A stretch of 64,000 bases of DNA, from NCBI GenBank assembly GCA_037045585.1, contig JBAOIR010000007.1:1-64000 (forward strand), written 5' to 3'. The stretch's first letter is position 1; every line of letters starts with the position of its first letter. The notes under the pieces were generated by a model that was given only the letters and a program-made list of their open reading frames with translations, was not told the DNA's origin and ran no database searches. A program made the translations under genes and the position numbers. Below are positions 37,655-48,452 of this stretch, piece after piece. The DNA comes from SSF14 sp037045585 (GTDB lineage: Bacteria; Actinomycetota; Acidimicrobiia; Acidimicrobiales; Microtrichaceae).

Positions 37655-39112
37655 TCAGATCGCGGCGACGGGGATGCGCGTGCGGTGCTGCGCGACGTGG
37701 GTGACCTCGCGGAACTCACCGGTCAGGTGGCTGAGCGTGGAACCGGTCACCTCGACCAGCGCGTAGCTGCCCGCCCGGATCGGCTGCGGCGCAGCGAAAT
37801 GGCACAGCTTGTTCTGGCGGGTTCGTCCCGTCAGCACGCCCGGGTTCTTCTTCGACGGACCTTCGACGATGACCTCCTCGACGCGACCGACGCGCGCAGC
37901 GTTGCGCTGCACCGACGACCGCTCGACGACGTCGCGGAGCCGGTTCATACGCTCGACGGTCACGGACCGCTCGACGAAGCGGTCGGTCAGCTCGGCGGCC
38001 TCGGTGCCAGGACGGGGCGAGTACACGAACGTGTACGCCGAGTCGTAGCCGACTTCGGCCGCGACCGCGAGGGTCGCCTCGAAGTCGGACTCGGTCTCGC
38101 CGGGGAACCCGATGATGATGTCGGTCGTCACGGCGAGGTCGGCGATGCCGGCACGAGCGGCAGCGACCTTCTGGAGGTACCGATCGGCGGTGTAGCCCCG
38201 GTGCATCGCCGCCAGGATGGTGTCGCTGCCCGACTGCAGCGGCAGGTGGAGGTGTTCGCACACGGCGGCGGTCTCGGCCATGGCGGCGATCGTGTCGTCG
38301 CGAAAGTCCTTCGGGTGCGGGCTCGTGTACCGAACCCGGCGGATTCCCTCGACCGCACCGACCTCGGCCAGCAGGTCTGCGAAGAGCGAACGGGCCCGCC
38401 CATCGGCATCCCAGGCGGCACCGGCGACCGCCGACCGGTCGAGCTCGCCGGGCTCGTTGCGGAGCTTGAGCGTGAGGTCGCGGCCGTAGGAGTTCACGTT
38501 CTGGCCGAGGAGGGTCACCTCGGTCACGCCGTCGGCCGCGAGCTGCCGAACCTCGTCGACGATCGAACCGAACGGCTTGCTGATCTCGTCGCCGCGGACC
38601 GACGGCACGATGCAGAACGCACACGAGTTGTCGCACCCGATCTGGATCGTCACCCACGCGAGGTAGCCCACCTCGCGACGCGCCGGGAGCGCACTCGGGA
38701 ACAGGTCACGGTCGTCGAGGACGGCTGCCTCGAGGATCTCGGTGACCGGGCCCTCTCGCCGAGACTGTTCGAGCAGGTCGACGGCGCGGTGCACATTGTG
38801 CGTCCCGAAGACGACGTCGACGTGGCCGGCCTTCTCCTGGATGAGGTCACGGTCCTTCTGGGCGAGGCAGCCGCCGACCACGATCTCCAACTCGGGCCGG
38901 GCGGCCTTGACGGACTTGAGGTGCCCGAGGGTGCCGTAGAGCTTGTTGTCCGCGTTCTCCCGGATGCAGCAGGTGTTGAGCACCACGACGTCGGCGTCGT
39001 CGATGCCGTCGGCCGGCACCATGCCGTCGGCTTCGAACAACCCCGCGATTCGCTCGGAGTCGTGCTCGTTCATCTGACACCCGTGGGTGCGGATCAGGTA
39101 CCGCTTGGACAC
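37655..39112 (-). CDS. miaB: tRNA-2-methylthio-N6-dimethylallyladenosine synthase
   Basis: This radical-SAM methylthiotransferase has an N-terminal domain with cysteines in THGCQMN, NTCCIREN and GGCLAQ, the radical-SAM cluster CDNSCAFC, and a TRAM-like C-terminal domain (GRTRQNKLCHF). The start is GTG at 39112 (VSKRYLIRTHG). The in-frame stretch upstream runs through the palindromes and is not family-like. At 485 residues it has normal length. It follows recA on the same strand, but no recX lies between them. Confidence 0.93.
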   Translation of the reverse strand: MSKRYLIRTHGCQMNEHDSERIAGLFEADGMVPADGIDDADVVVLNTCCIRENADNKLYGTLGHLKSVKAARPELEIVVGGCLAQKDRDLIQEKAGHVDVVFGTHNVHRAVDLLEQSRREGPVTEILEAAVLDDRDLFPSALPARREVGYLAWVTIQIGCDNSCAFCIVPSVRGDEISKPFGSIVDEVRQLAADGVTEVTLLGQNVNSYGRDLTLKLRNEPGELDRSAVAGAAWDADGRARSLFADLLAEVGAVEGIRRVRYTSPHPKDFRDDTIAAMAETAAVCEHLHLPLQSGSDTILAAMHRGYTADRYLQKVAAARAGIADLAVTTDIIIGFPGETESDFEATLAVAAEVGYDSAYTFVYSPRPGTEAAELTDRFVERSVTVERMNRLRDVVERSSVQRNAARVGRVEEVIVEGPSKKNPGVLTGRTRQNKLCHFAAPQPIRAGSYALVEVTGSTLSHLTGEFREVTHVAQHRTRIPVAAI

Positions 39113-39155
39113 CGGGACAGCGTACGCGACGGCTGGTCCCCATCCGTCTTCCCGG

Positions 39156-39184
39156 CGTAGAACCCGTCCGGCTCGGGTTCTACG
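39156..39184. repeat. Inverted repeat 1 between recA and miaB
   Basis: CGTAGAACCCG pairs with CGGGTTCTACG around a 7-base loop, 11 perfect pairs. It lies 44 bases upstream of the miaB start. It could be a terminator or an RNA element of the recA-miaB transcript. Confidence 0.75.
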
Positions 39185-39229
39185 TCGGAAGTTGCCGGCG
39201 GGGTCCAGCGACCTCCGGACGGACAGCAC

Positions 39230-39270
39230 GAAGCCCGTCGCGCTGCCGAGGAAAGCGAGCGACGGGCTTC
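39230..39270. repeat. Inverted repeat 2 between recA and miaB
   Basis: GAAGCCCGTCGC and GCGACGGGCTTC form 12 perfect pairs around a 17-base loop. No T run follows on either side. Confidence 0.75.
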
Positions 39271-39330
39271 GCGTCGCGTGAGGTCACCCGCCAACCAGTG
39301 GCGGGATCCCCACGATCTTGGTGCCGGGCG

Positions 39331-39377
39331 TTCTCCCGACGTGAAACCTCCACCACGGGGGTTTCACGTCGGGAGAA
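39331..39377. repeat. Inverted repeat 3 between recA and miaB, 18-bp arms
   Basis: The arms TTCTCCCGACGTGAAACC (39331-39348) and its exact complement (39360-39377) surround an 11-base loop. This is the longest perfect palindrome seen in the window. It lies about 60 bases downstream of the recA stop and is the best candidate for the recA terminator. Confidence 0.8.
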
Positions 39378-39401
39378 TCGTCGGCGCGAGGAAGGAAACG
39401 T

Positions 39402-39441
39402 CGACGGCTCAGCCGTCAATCGTCAATCGTCAATCGTCAGT
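39402..39441. repeat. Small palindrome and heptamer tandem repeat at the recA stop
   Basis: GACGGCTCAGCCGTC (39402-39416) is followed by three copies of a GTCAATC-type heptamer and a fourth variant copy that overlaps the recA stop codon. Read in the recA direction each unit is CGATTGA and carries a TGA. Confidence 0.7.
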
Positions 39442-40507
39442 CGTCGAGGGTGATCGGGACGTCGTCGTTGAGCGACAGGTCGATCGGCTGGTCGTCGGCA
39501 TCGCCCTCGGGGAGATCGCCGATGCCCATGTTGGCCCGGACCTTCTCGGACACCTCGACCATGATCTCGGGGTTGTCCTTGAGGAAGGACTTCGCGTTCT
39601 CGCGGCCCTGGCCCAGCTGCTCGCCCTCGTAGGTGTACCAAGCACCGGACTTCTTCACGAAGCCCATCTCGACACCGATGTCGAGCAGCGAACCCTCACG
39701 GCTGATGCCCTGCCCGTACATGATGTCGAACTCGGCCTGGCGGAACGGCGGGGCCACCTTGTTCTTGACGACCTTGACCCGGGTGCGGTTGCCGACGATC
39801 TCGACGCCGTCCTTGATGGACTCGATACGACGAATGTCGAGCCGGACCGACGAGTAGAACTTGAGCGCACGGCCGCCGGGGGTGGTCTCGGGCGAGCCGA
39901 ACATCACGCCGATCTTCTCACGCAACTGGTTGATGAAGATGCAGATGGTGTCGCTCTTGTTGAGGTTGGCGGTGAGCTTGCGCAGCGCCTGGGACATCAG
40001 ACGTGCCTGCAGACCGACGTGGGTGTCGCCCATGTCGCCCTCGATCTCGGCCCGGGGGGTGAGGGCCGCCACCGAGTCGATGACCACCACGTCGAGCGCA
40101 CCCGAGCGGATGAGCATGTCGGTGATCTCGAGCGCCTGCTCACCCGTATCGGGCTGGGAGATGAGGAGTTGGTCGACGTCGACGCCGATCTTCGCCGCGT
40201 ACAGCGGGTCCATGGCGTGCTCGGCGTCGATGTAGGCGCACGTGCCGCCGTTGCGCTGCGCCTCGGCCACCACGTGCATGGCGAGCGTGGACTTGCCCGA
40301 CGACTCCGGACCGTAGATCTCGGTGACACGACCACGGGGAAGACCACCGACCCCGAGGGCGATGTCGAGGGCCAGCGCGCCGGTCGAGATCGTGCCGATC
40401 TTCATGGACGTCTTCTCGCCCATCCGCATGACCGAGCCCTTGCCGAACTGCTTCTCGATCTGTGCCAACGCTCCGTCGAGTGCTTTGTCTCGCTCCACTG
40501 CATTCAT
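39437..40507 (-). CDS. recA: Recombinase RecA
   Basis: RecA is the strand-exchange protein and SOS co-protease. Walker A GPESSGKST is at about residues 66-74, with VVVIDSVAALTPRAEIEGD, loop L2 region NQLREKIGVMFGSPETTPGG, and an acidic end LDD. The frame is intact, 356 codons from ATG 40507. GAAGGG touches that ATG directly but sits nine bases before the GTG at 40498, so GTG (giving VERDKAL) may be the real start. No intein. A perfect LexA box is 118 bases upstream. Confidence 0.96.
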   Translation of the reverse strand: MNAVERDKALDGALAQIEKQFGKGSVMRMGEKTSMKIGTISTGALALDIALGVGGLPRGRVTEIYGPESSGKSTLAMHVVAEAQRNGGTCAYIDAEHAMDPLYAAKIGVDVDQLLISQPDTGEQALEITDMLIRSGALDVVVIDSVAALTPRAEIEGDMGDTHVGLQARLMSQALRKLTANLNKSDTICIFINQLREKIGVMFGSPETTPGGRALKFYSSVRLDIRRIESIKDGVEIVGNRTRVKVVKNKVAPPFRQAEFDIMYGQGISREGSLLDIGVEMGFVKKSGAWYTYEGEQLGQGRENAKSFLKDNPEIMVEVSEKVRANMGIGDLPEGDADDQPIDLSLNDDVPITLDD

Positions 40508-40624
40508 CCCTTCACTGGGTCATCTGAGGCTGCATCGTGCAGCGATCACGTTGGTGCTGAACCTAACGACGACCCCTGACAGTGAGTCCGGAGCGGCGCC
40601 GTTTCGAATGACAGCACCGTACTT

Positions 40625-40640
40625 TCGAACAGCTGTTCGA
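40625..40640. promoter_or_regulatory. LexA (SOS) box upstream of recA
   Basis: TCGAACAGCTGTTCGA is a perfect 16-base palindrome with the GAAC-N4-GTTC core, between the end of the oxidoreductase gene and recA. It would place recA in the LexA regulon together with the lexA/LysM pair 12 kb away. Confidence 0.92.
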
Positions 40641-40675
40641 TCAAGCACCCTCGGGCAGATTTTGCAGTTGTCGGA

Positions 40676-41462
40676 TCAGGTGCCGTGGATGAGCGCCCGC
40701 ACGTCGAACGCCGTCGCTCCGGGCGCCAGGTCGGCGAACCACCACGTGGCACCGGCCGCCTCCCACTCCGACTGCGGAAAGCGCGCTCGACGCAGGGCCA
40801 CGACGTCGAAGCGATCGAGGCTTTCCCCGCTCGTCGGCGATCACGCCCAACAGCTCCCCCACCTCGGTGGGCGAGAGCTCGATCGGGAAGATCCCGTCGA
40901 CGGTGGCAGCGCGCCGGGCCGGACGACGGTTCGACGTCCTCACCGCCATCCAGATCGGCACCGGACGTTGCAGTGCGGCTGGGACGAGCGTCACGCCATC
41001 CGCGGTGAAGAAGCGTCCGTGAGATCGATGCGTTCGCCGCGCGGCTCCCGGAGCAACGGCAGCCCTTCATCGAGGAGATCGCCGCGCTCGCGGCACCGAT
41101 CACCGGCTCGCCGAACCGCCGAGAGCTCGCGGCCGGTGTCCACACCGAGACCGAGACCGAGCGTCACCCGTCCGCCCGACAGATGATCGAGCGTCGCCAC
41201 TTCTCGGCCCAGTTTCTGGGGCCGACGGCGAGCGAGCGGTGTGACCATGGTGCCGAGTCGTACGCGCTCGGTACGCATGGCCAGCGCCGCCAGGGCGATC
41301 CACGGATCGGCGACGGGCCGCGGTGGCTCGGCTCGGGCAGCACGTGGTCCCACAGGAACACGCCGTCCCAGCCGGCCAACTCGGCCTCGGCGGCCAGGCC
41401 GGCGAGCGCCCGGACGTCCGCCAGGTCGTCGAACGGCGGCAGGAACAAGGTGCCCGTTTCAC
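40676..41462 (-). pseudogene. LLM-class flavin/F420-dependent oxidoreductase, broken by several frameshifts
   Basis: Pieces in three frames join into one luciferase-like protein of about 260 residues. They are LFLPPFDDLADVRALAGLA and GWDGVFLWDHVLP at the N-terminus, then RLGTMVTPLARRRPQKLGRE and TLDHLSGGRVTLGLGLG (flavin site). Next come PVPIWMAVRTSNRRPARRAA, and the end AGATWWFADLAPGATAFD. At least three single-base breaks lie between 41350 and 40820, plus one at the start. A GTG at 41462 overlaps the cinA stop. The family uses F420H2 or FMN. Given its setting, errors in the sequence are as likely as true decay. Confidence 0.65.
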
Positions 41463-41485
41463 GACGATGCCCGCTTCACGACGAT
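41452..41485 (-). repeat. 17-bp tandem duplication at the cinA stop / oxidoreductase start
   Basis: Two adjacent 17-base units, 41452-41468 and 41469-41485, differ at one position. Each contains GTGA, the overlapping start/stop. Because 17 is not a multiple of three, one unit shifts the frame relative to the other. Confidence 0.8.
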
Positions 41486-42818
41486 GCTCGCTGCATGATG
41501 ACTCCCCGGGACCCGGCTCACCCGGGGCGAGCTTCGACCGCAACATACCCAACGCCGTGATGCAGCTGAACTCGCGCACCTGGTTGCGCCGACCCGGGAG
41601 CAGGTCATCGAGGACACGTCGCCGTCGAGGTCGACGGCGACGCACACCGTGCCGGGCGGACGACCCTCGGCCGCGTCGGGACCGGCCACGCCGGTGATGC
41701 CGATGCCCACCGTCGAGCCGAGCAGCTTCCGCACGCCCGACGCCATCGCCTCTGCGGCCTCCAGCGTGATGACCGGACCCTCGGGCACCCCGAGGAATCG
41801 TTGAACTTGACCCGCGAGTCGTAGGCCACGACCCCTCCGACGAAGTTCGCCGACGCTCCCGGTGACCCGAGACGAGCGGCGACGAGCCCACCGGTGACCG
41901 ACTCGAAGCCGACGGCGTGAAGCCCGCGAATTCGGCGAGCGGTCGAAGCGCCGCGGACTCCATCGTGTCGTCGTCGACCCCGAACACAGCTCGCCGAGCA
42001 GCCCGGCGGAGCCGCGACCTCCTCGCTGCGTCGACCGCAGGTCGGTGCTCTCGGCATCGGTGGCGGCCTTCACCGGAGACGCGCGACCAGACCCTCGATG
42101 CCCGACGCCAGGAACGCCCGAGGGTCGGGTTGGCCAGCTCGTTGAGGGCCTCGTCGTCGGCGAGCATCTTGCGGGGACCTGGCCCGGCGGGATGTCGGAC
42201 GTTGCGCCGGCCACGGTGGTGCCCGTCGCGACAGCGGTGTCGGTGGCACCGAGGTCGTCGCCGCTGTCGGGCCTTGGGGTCGGGGCACCGTCCCTTCGAC
42301 GCCGCCACCGATCTCCTCGACGCCGCCGCCGGACGCGGCGTGGACGACCTTGTCGACGGTGTTGCCGTCGGCATCGGTCACGGTCATCGGGGCGACGAGA
42401 CCGGGGGCGGTACCGGGCTGTTGCTCGATGAACCGTGCACCCTCGGGCCGAAACGCCTGCAGCAGGTTGTTGTCGGGCATGTTCCGCGGCCGCACGACCC
42501 GAACATGTGGCGGATCGGATCCGCCTTGTCGAGAGCTGGTCGAAGGCGCCGAGCTCGACCCCGAGGACCTGGGCGATCGCCTGACGGGTGAGATCGTCCT
42601 GGGTCGGGCCGAGACCTCCACAACAGATCACCGCGTCGCTGCGCTCGAGCGCTTGGTGGATCGCCTCGACAATTCGAGCGACGTTGTCGCCCACCTTCGT
42701 CTGGAAGTGCGTGTCGATGCCGGTGAGCGACGAGCTGCTCACCGATCCACGACGAGTTCGTGTCGATGATCTGGCCGAGGAGCAGTTCGGTGCCGATGGC
42801 AACCACGTCAGCGCGCAT
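41459..42818 (-). pseudogene. cinA: CinA (competence/damage-inducible, NMN deamidase type), heavily frameshifted
   Basis: Fragments in all three frames together spell CinA. They are MRADVVAIGTELLLGQIIDT, ICCGGLGPTQDDLTRQAIAQ, NMPDNNLLQAFRPEGA and GTAPGL (MoaB-like domain). RKMLADDEALNELANPTLG and KAATDAES follow (KH-like domain). Then GVDDDTMESAA, SVTGGLVAARLGSPGASANF, VVAYDSRVKF and GIGITGVAGPDAAEGRPPGT are from the C-terminal deamidase. At least eight frame changes are needed. The order and spacing are right, which argues for indel errors rather than rearrangement. Function in a corrected gene would be NMN deamidation and competence or DNA-damage related roles. Confidence 0.75.
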
Positions 42819-42969
42819 GGGGCGGAGGCTAACCCTCCTCCCCGCGCCTCCCGCCGCTCCGGATGATCGATCGAGCCGAACGGCCGACGATCTCGCAGCG
42901 GTTCGCGGCGATCGCCGCCAGCTCCGTCACCTCGGGGAGGTTCACCTGGTCGGCTGGGGGCGAGTTGGG

Positions 42970-43867
42970 TCAGGCCGCGTTCGGGACCGTGGAGAACGTC
43001 GCGTAGCCGTTGCTGAACCCGTCGATGTCGTCGGTCGCGCGCGGTGTCGACTCGCAGTTGCTCGTGAACAGCTCGCGCCCTCCGGCATCCGCCGCGGTCG
43101 GCACCTCGACGACCCCGCGGATCGAACCGCTCGCGCACGTGGGGATGTTGAGGCTCGTCACGGTCACCGGAGCGGTTCCGTCGAGGAGGGCCGCTTGGTG
43201 CTCTGCCAGCCACTCGAGCACGTACTTCACACCCGACGGGTAGTCCGGCTCGGTCGCCAAGCCCTGGCTCGACGCCAGGGCCGGGATGCCCCGCTGGGCG
43301 TGCGGCGCGGGCGGCGCCGACGGTGCCCGAGACGTTCACCAGCGGACCGATGTTCGCCCCCTCGTTGATGCCCGTGATCACGACGTGCGGCCGCGTCGGC
43401 ATGCCGCCCTTGTCGAGCGCGTAGATGACCGCGTCGGACGGGTATCCGGAGACCGCGATCCCGTTGTACCCCGAGAGCGTGGTGGCCTCGGCGACAGCGA
43501 CCTCGCCCTCGGTCGTCTTCGAGCCGGTGCCGCTCTGGTTGTCCTTCGGAGCTACGACCGTGACCTCGGTGTTCGGGAGCATGCGCAACGCCATCACCAG
43601 GGCATCGATGCCCTTCGCCCCGATGTCGTCGTCGTTGCTCACGAGGATCCGGAGCGCTTCCTTCGACGGGTCGCTCGCCTCCGGCGCCGGCTGCGTGTTG
43701 ACCGAACCAGCCGCGGTGGTCGACGAGCCACCCGCCGCCGTCGTCGAGGTCGACGTTGCCTGGTCCGCGGCGTCCGCCGTCGATGTGTCGTCGGACCCGC
43801 AGCCCGCCGCCGTCGCCACGAGCGCCACGAGCGCCACCCCTGTCACGATCCACCGGCGTTGCCGCAT
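42970..43867 (-). CDS. SurE-like phosphatase/nucleotidase made as a lipoprotein, frameshifted
   Basis: A lipoprotein signal peptide (RRWIVTGVALVALVATAAGC, Cys23) and a Ser/Thr-rich linker precede a SurE domain. LRILVSNDDDIGAKGIDAL carries the metal-binding NDD motif, VVAPKDNQSGTGSK and VITGINEGANIGPLVNVSGT follow. The end (YPSGVKYVLEWLAEHQAALL, FSNGYATFSTVPNAA) is in another frame joined at about 43300. SurE normally acts in the cytoplasm on nucleoside monophosphates; here it would sit outside the membrane. About 295 residues in total. Confidence 0.78.
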
Positions 43868-44616
43868 CGGCCCTCCCTCGACATCGGTCCGACCACCCCG
43901 TGTGGCTCGGACCCGTAGGAGTATGGCCGATCGCCGGGGGACGGCGGAGCAACGACCAGGCGACGGCCGGGTGACGCCGCGGCGACCCCACGATGGTGTT
44001 GCGGTGCCGACCGGGAACGCCGGAGACCGACCGGCCTCAGCGGGCCATGGTCGTCCCTCGCCCGCCCGCCGGCGACGAAGTACTGCACGCCGCTGATCAG
44101 CCCGATGACCACGCCGACCCACAGGGTGGTCGTCGACAACCACTCGTACTCGTTGGTCCACGGCAGCGTCACCCAGCCCACCGCACCCATCTGCACGAAC
44201 GCCTTCCACTTGGCGAGCTTGGACGCCGGTACGGCGAGGCCCCGACGCACGTACACGGCGCGGAAGCCGCTCACTGCGGCCTCGCGCACGGCGATCAACA
44301 CCAGCGCGATCCACGGGAACCGACCCTGGGAGCACATCGCCGCGATGCCGCCCATCGTCAGCACCTTGTCGGCAAGGGGGTCGAGGAACGCCCCCGAACG
44401 CGTTGCCCCGTACTTGCGAGCCAGGTTGCCGTCGATCATGTCGCTGCTCGAGAGCACGAACCACAGCGCGACGAGCGGCCAGGAGCTCTGGTTCGAGTCG
44501 GTCAGCATCATGGCGAACGCGACGGGGGCGACGGCCAGACGGACCAGCGTGACGAGGTTGGCCGGCGTCAGGATGGCCGACGGGCCGTACGTCGTCGGCG
44601 CCTTCAGGTCGGTCAC
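43843..44616 (-). CDS. pgsA: CDP-diacylglycerol-glycerol-3-phosphate 3-phosphatidyltransferase
   Basis: This membrane enzyme makes phosphatidylglycerophosphate. The CDP-alcohol motif D-G-x2-A-R-x8-G-x3-D-x3-D is present (DGNLARKYGATRSGAFLDPLADK, about residues 63-85), with five or six hydrophobic spans. After YFVAGGR (about residue 186) the frame continues into an Arg/Pro-rich tail of some 70 residues that is not family-like and overlaps the surE-like start. A one-base change there would give a stop at 44037 and a normal 190-residue protein. The true end is therefore probably 44037. Confidence 0.88.
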   Translation of the reverse strand: MTDLKAPTTYGPSAILTPANLVTLVRLAVAPVAFAMMLTDSNQSSWPLVALWFVLSSSDMIDGNLARKYGATRSGAFLDPLADKVLTMGGIAAMCSQGRFPWIALVLIAVREAAVSGFRAVYVRRGLAVPASKLAKWKAFVQMGAVGWVTLPWTNEYEWLSTTTLWVGVVIGLISGVQYFVAGGRARDDHGPLRPVGLRRSRSAPQHHRGVAAASPGRRLVVAPPSPGDRPYSYGSEPHGVVGPMSREGRCGNAGGS

Positions 44617-45929
44617 GAGTCGGCCCCTCGCGGGCTCGGCCCCGCCGCGCTCGGTTCGAGCACCGGCTCCGCCACGAGGTCGGGGCCCTGGGCGTCGATG
44701 ACTCGGACCGTGTGGAACCGCCCCGGCTCGAGGGTGTCGGGGACGGTGACGATGCCGTCGATCTCGGGGGCTTCACGGAACGTGCGACCCTCACCGGGAG
44801 CGTCGACCAGCACGGTGACCTCACGGCCGATCAGGGCGTCGCGGCGGCTCGCAGTGATGCCGTCCTGCAGTTCTCGGAGTTCGGCCAGGCGGTCGTCCAT
44901 CAGGTCGGGGTCGACGTGTCCGTCGAGGGTGTGGGCGTAGGTGCCCTCCTCGTCGGAGAACCCGAAGAAGCCACACCAGTCGAGCTGCGCGGCCTCGACG
45001 AACCGAAGGAGCGCATCGTGGTCGGCCTCGGTCTCGCCGGGGTAGCCGACGATGAAGTTCGATCGGAATGCGGCGTCGGGTTCGAGGGTGCGGATCCGCT
45101 CGATGCGTTCGAGGAACTTGTCCCCGTTGCCCCACCGGCGCATCCGTCGCATGAGCGGCGGGCTGACGTGCTGCAACGACAGGTCGAAGTACGGCACACC
45201 GGTGGCGAGCATCGCCTCGATGAGCTCCTCGGTGAGGTCGGAGGGGTACAGGTAGAGGAGCCGGACCCGGTCGACCAGGTCGTTGACCCGGCGCACGAGC
45301 GGGACGATCGCCCGTTCCCCGACGCCCTGATCACGCCCGAACGCCGCAAGGTCCTGCGCGACCAGGACGATCTCGCGGGCGCCGAGCGCCTCGACCTCGG
45401 CGGCGATGTCCTCGATCGCGCGGCTGCGTTGAGGTCCGCGGAAGCTGGGGATGGCGCAGAAGCCGCAGTTGCGGTCGCACCCCTCGGCGATCTTCACGTA
45501 CGCCCACGGCGACGCCGAGGCCGGGCGCGGGAGATTGAGCAGGTCGAAGGTCGGGACCGGTGCGCTCGTGACCGGAATCAGCAAGCGTCGCGGCGACGAC
45601 GCCGGTTCGGCGAACGCCTTCCCGAACCCGGCGACGGTGTCGATCTCGGGCAGTGCGGCCGCGAGTTCGTCGCCGTAGCGCTCGGCCATGCACCCCGTGA
45701 CGACGACGCTGGCGCCGTCGGCCCGGTCGTCACTCAGCGCCAGGACGGTGTCGATCGACTCCTGCCGCGCCTCCTCGACGAAGGCACAGGTGTTGACGAC
45801 CACGAGGTCGGCCGACGACGGATCGGACGCCGCTTCGTAACCGTCGGCCACGAGCTTGCCGCCGATCTTGTCCGAATCGACCTGGTTCTTGGGACAGCCC
45901 AACGTCTCGATCCAGTACGTCCGCGTCAC
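44613..45929 (-). CDS. rimO: Ribosomal protein S12 methylthiotransferase RimO
   Basis: This radical-SAM methylthiotransferase modifies Asp in ribosomal protein S12. It starts with LGCPKNQVDSDKIGG (the RimO signature). Further cluster cysteines are in NTCAFVEEARQESID and TGCMAERYGDEL, and the radical-SAM motif is CDRNCGFC. A TRAM domain ends the protein. 438 residues. The end overlaps the pgsA start (ATGA). Confidence 0.94.
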   Translation of the reverse strand: MTRTYWIETLGCPKNQVDSDKIGGKLVADGYEAASDPSSADLVVVNTCAFVEEARQESIDTVLALSDDRADGASVVVTGCMAERYGDELAAALPEIDTVAGFGKAFAEPASSPRRLLIPVTSAPVPTFDLLNLPRPASASPWAYVKIAEGCDRNCGFCAIPSFRGPQRSRAIEDIAAEVEALGAREIVLVAQDLAAFGRDQGVGERAIVPLVRRVNDLVDRVRLLYLYPSDLTEELIEAMLATGVPYFDLSLQHVSPPLMRRMRRWGNGDKFLERIERIRTLEPDAAFRSNFIVGYPGETEADHDALLRFVEAAQLDWCGFFGFSDEEGTYAHTLDGHVDPDLMDDRLAELRELQDGITASRRDALIGREVTVLVDAPGEGRTFREAPEIDGIVTVPDTLEPGRFHTVRVIDAQGPDLVAEPVLEPSAAGPSPRGADS

Positions 45930-45980
45930 GGGGCAAGGGTAGCGGAGGCGGTCGACCGCGCCGAGCGCCGCCGTGGCCGT

Positions 45981-46920
45981 TCAGCCGGCGTGCGCGAGTC
46001 GGAGCCCGGGGACGGGCCACCGGCAACGGAGCAGCCGACCCGTGCCCGACGAGGTGATCCATGCCGTACGGAGGTCGTCACCGCCGAAGCAGATGTTCGT
46101 GGTGAGCGGGTCGCCCGTCGCGAAGAACTCGACCGTTCCCTCCGGCGACACGACGCTGACCCCACCGGTGAGCAGCGTCGCCACGCAGACCGAGCCGTCG
46201 GCGTCGACGGCGAGCGAGTCGAACATCGCGGTGCCGCCCGCATCGTGTACGACCTGCGGATTGCCGGGGATCGGCCACCTCGCCGGGGCCGGTCACGTCC
46301 CACGCGAGGACGCGGCCCCGGTAGGTCTCGGCGACGTAGAGACGGGTTCCGTCGGGCGACAGGCCGACGCCGTTCGTTGCATCGAGGCCACCGATGACAC
46401 CGCGGATCATCGAACCGTCCGCCCGGGCGTACAGCACCGCAGCGCCAACGTCGGTGTCGTGGGCGTGCACGCCGTGGTCGCTGAACCAGAAGCCGCCGTG
46501 GGCATCGAACACCAGGTCGTTGGGCGCCAGGAGCCGGTGCCCGTCGGCCTCGGTGTAGAGCTCCTCGGTCGCGCCGGTCGCCAGGTCGACGCGTTGGATC
46601 GCCCCCTTCCGCCAGCCCGACGCACCCGACGACGGCACGTTCACGCCGCTCGTGTCGTCGTAGTCGAAGTAGCCGCCGTTGTCGCACAGGTAGACGGCTC
46701 CGCCGGGGCCGATCGCGGCGCCGTTGGGGGCCCCGACGAACTCGGCCACGGTCTCGCGGTCGCCGTCGGGCCCGATCCTCGTGAGGCACCGACCCTGGAT
46801 CTCGACGACGAGCACGCTGCCGTCGGACAGCGCCACCGGGCCCTCCGGGAATTGCAGCCCCGACGCAATCTCGGTCAGCTCGATCCCCGCGAAACGATCG
46901 ATTCCGTTCTCGTGACCCAT
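45981..46920 (-). CDS. SMP-30/gluconolactonase/LRE-like beta-propeller protein, frameshifted
   Basis: The protein has the SMP-30 pattern of a six-bladed propeller: GLQFPEGPVALSDGSVLVVE with the metal-binding Glu, GAPNGAAIGPGGAVYLCDN and LAPNDLVFDAHGGFWFSDHG. GLSPDGTRLYVAET follows. The frame changes at about 46255, after GPGEVADP and before MFDSLAVDADGSVCVATLL. The family hydrolyses sugar lactones or related esters; the substrate is unknown. The ATG at 46920 fits. Confidence 0.78.
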
Positions 46921-47040
46921 GTCATCCCCCGATGTTCGTTCGCCATACCAACTGTCGGCCGGCGCGAGTGCGAAGCTAGACCGTTCGTTGTCTGTCAGCG
47001 TCCGTTCCGACAGCCTCCATTCGAAAGAGAGTCACAACAC

Positions 47041-48345
<1,305 letters not shown>

Positions 48346-48371
48346 GCCGCCGCCAGCTCGCGCCCGAGCCG

Positions 48372-48418
48372 GAAGTTCGTCGTCTCCGCCCGGGAGCCAC
48401 CCGCTGACGACGAACTTC
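48372..48418. repeat. Palindrome copy A, left of the AbiEi/DUF559-type gene
   Basis: GAAGTTCGTCGTC (48372-48384) and GACGACGAACTTC (48406-48418) form 13 perfect pairs around a 21-base GC-rich loop containing GGAGCC. It lies 26 bases after the ino1 stop and 34 bases before the next gene. It has no T run. The same stem recurs at 49384-49432. Confidence 0.85.
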
Positions 48419-48452
48419 TCGGTGTCGGGGGTGCCGTATTGGATGTCCATCC

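Noticed and set aside
39156..39441. CRISPR-like array between miaB and recA
   Set aside because: The palindromes differ in sequence from each other and the heptamers are too short, so this is not a spacer-repeat array.
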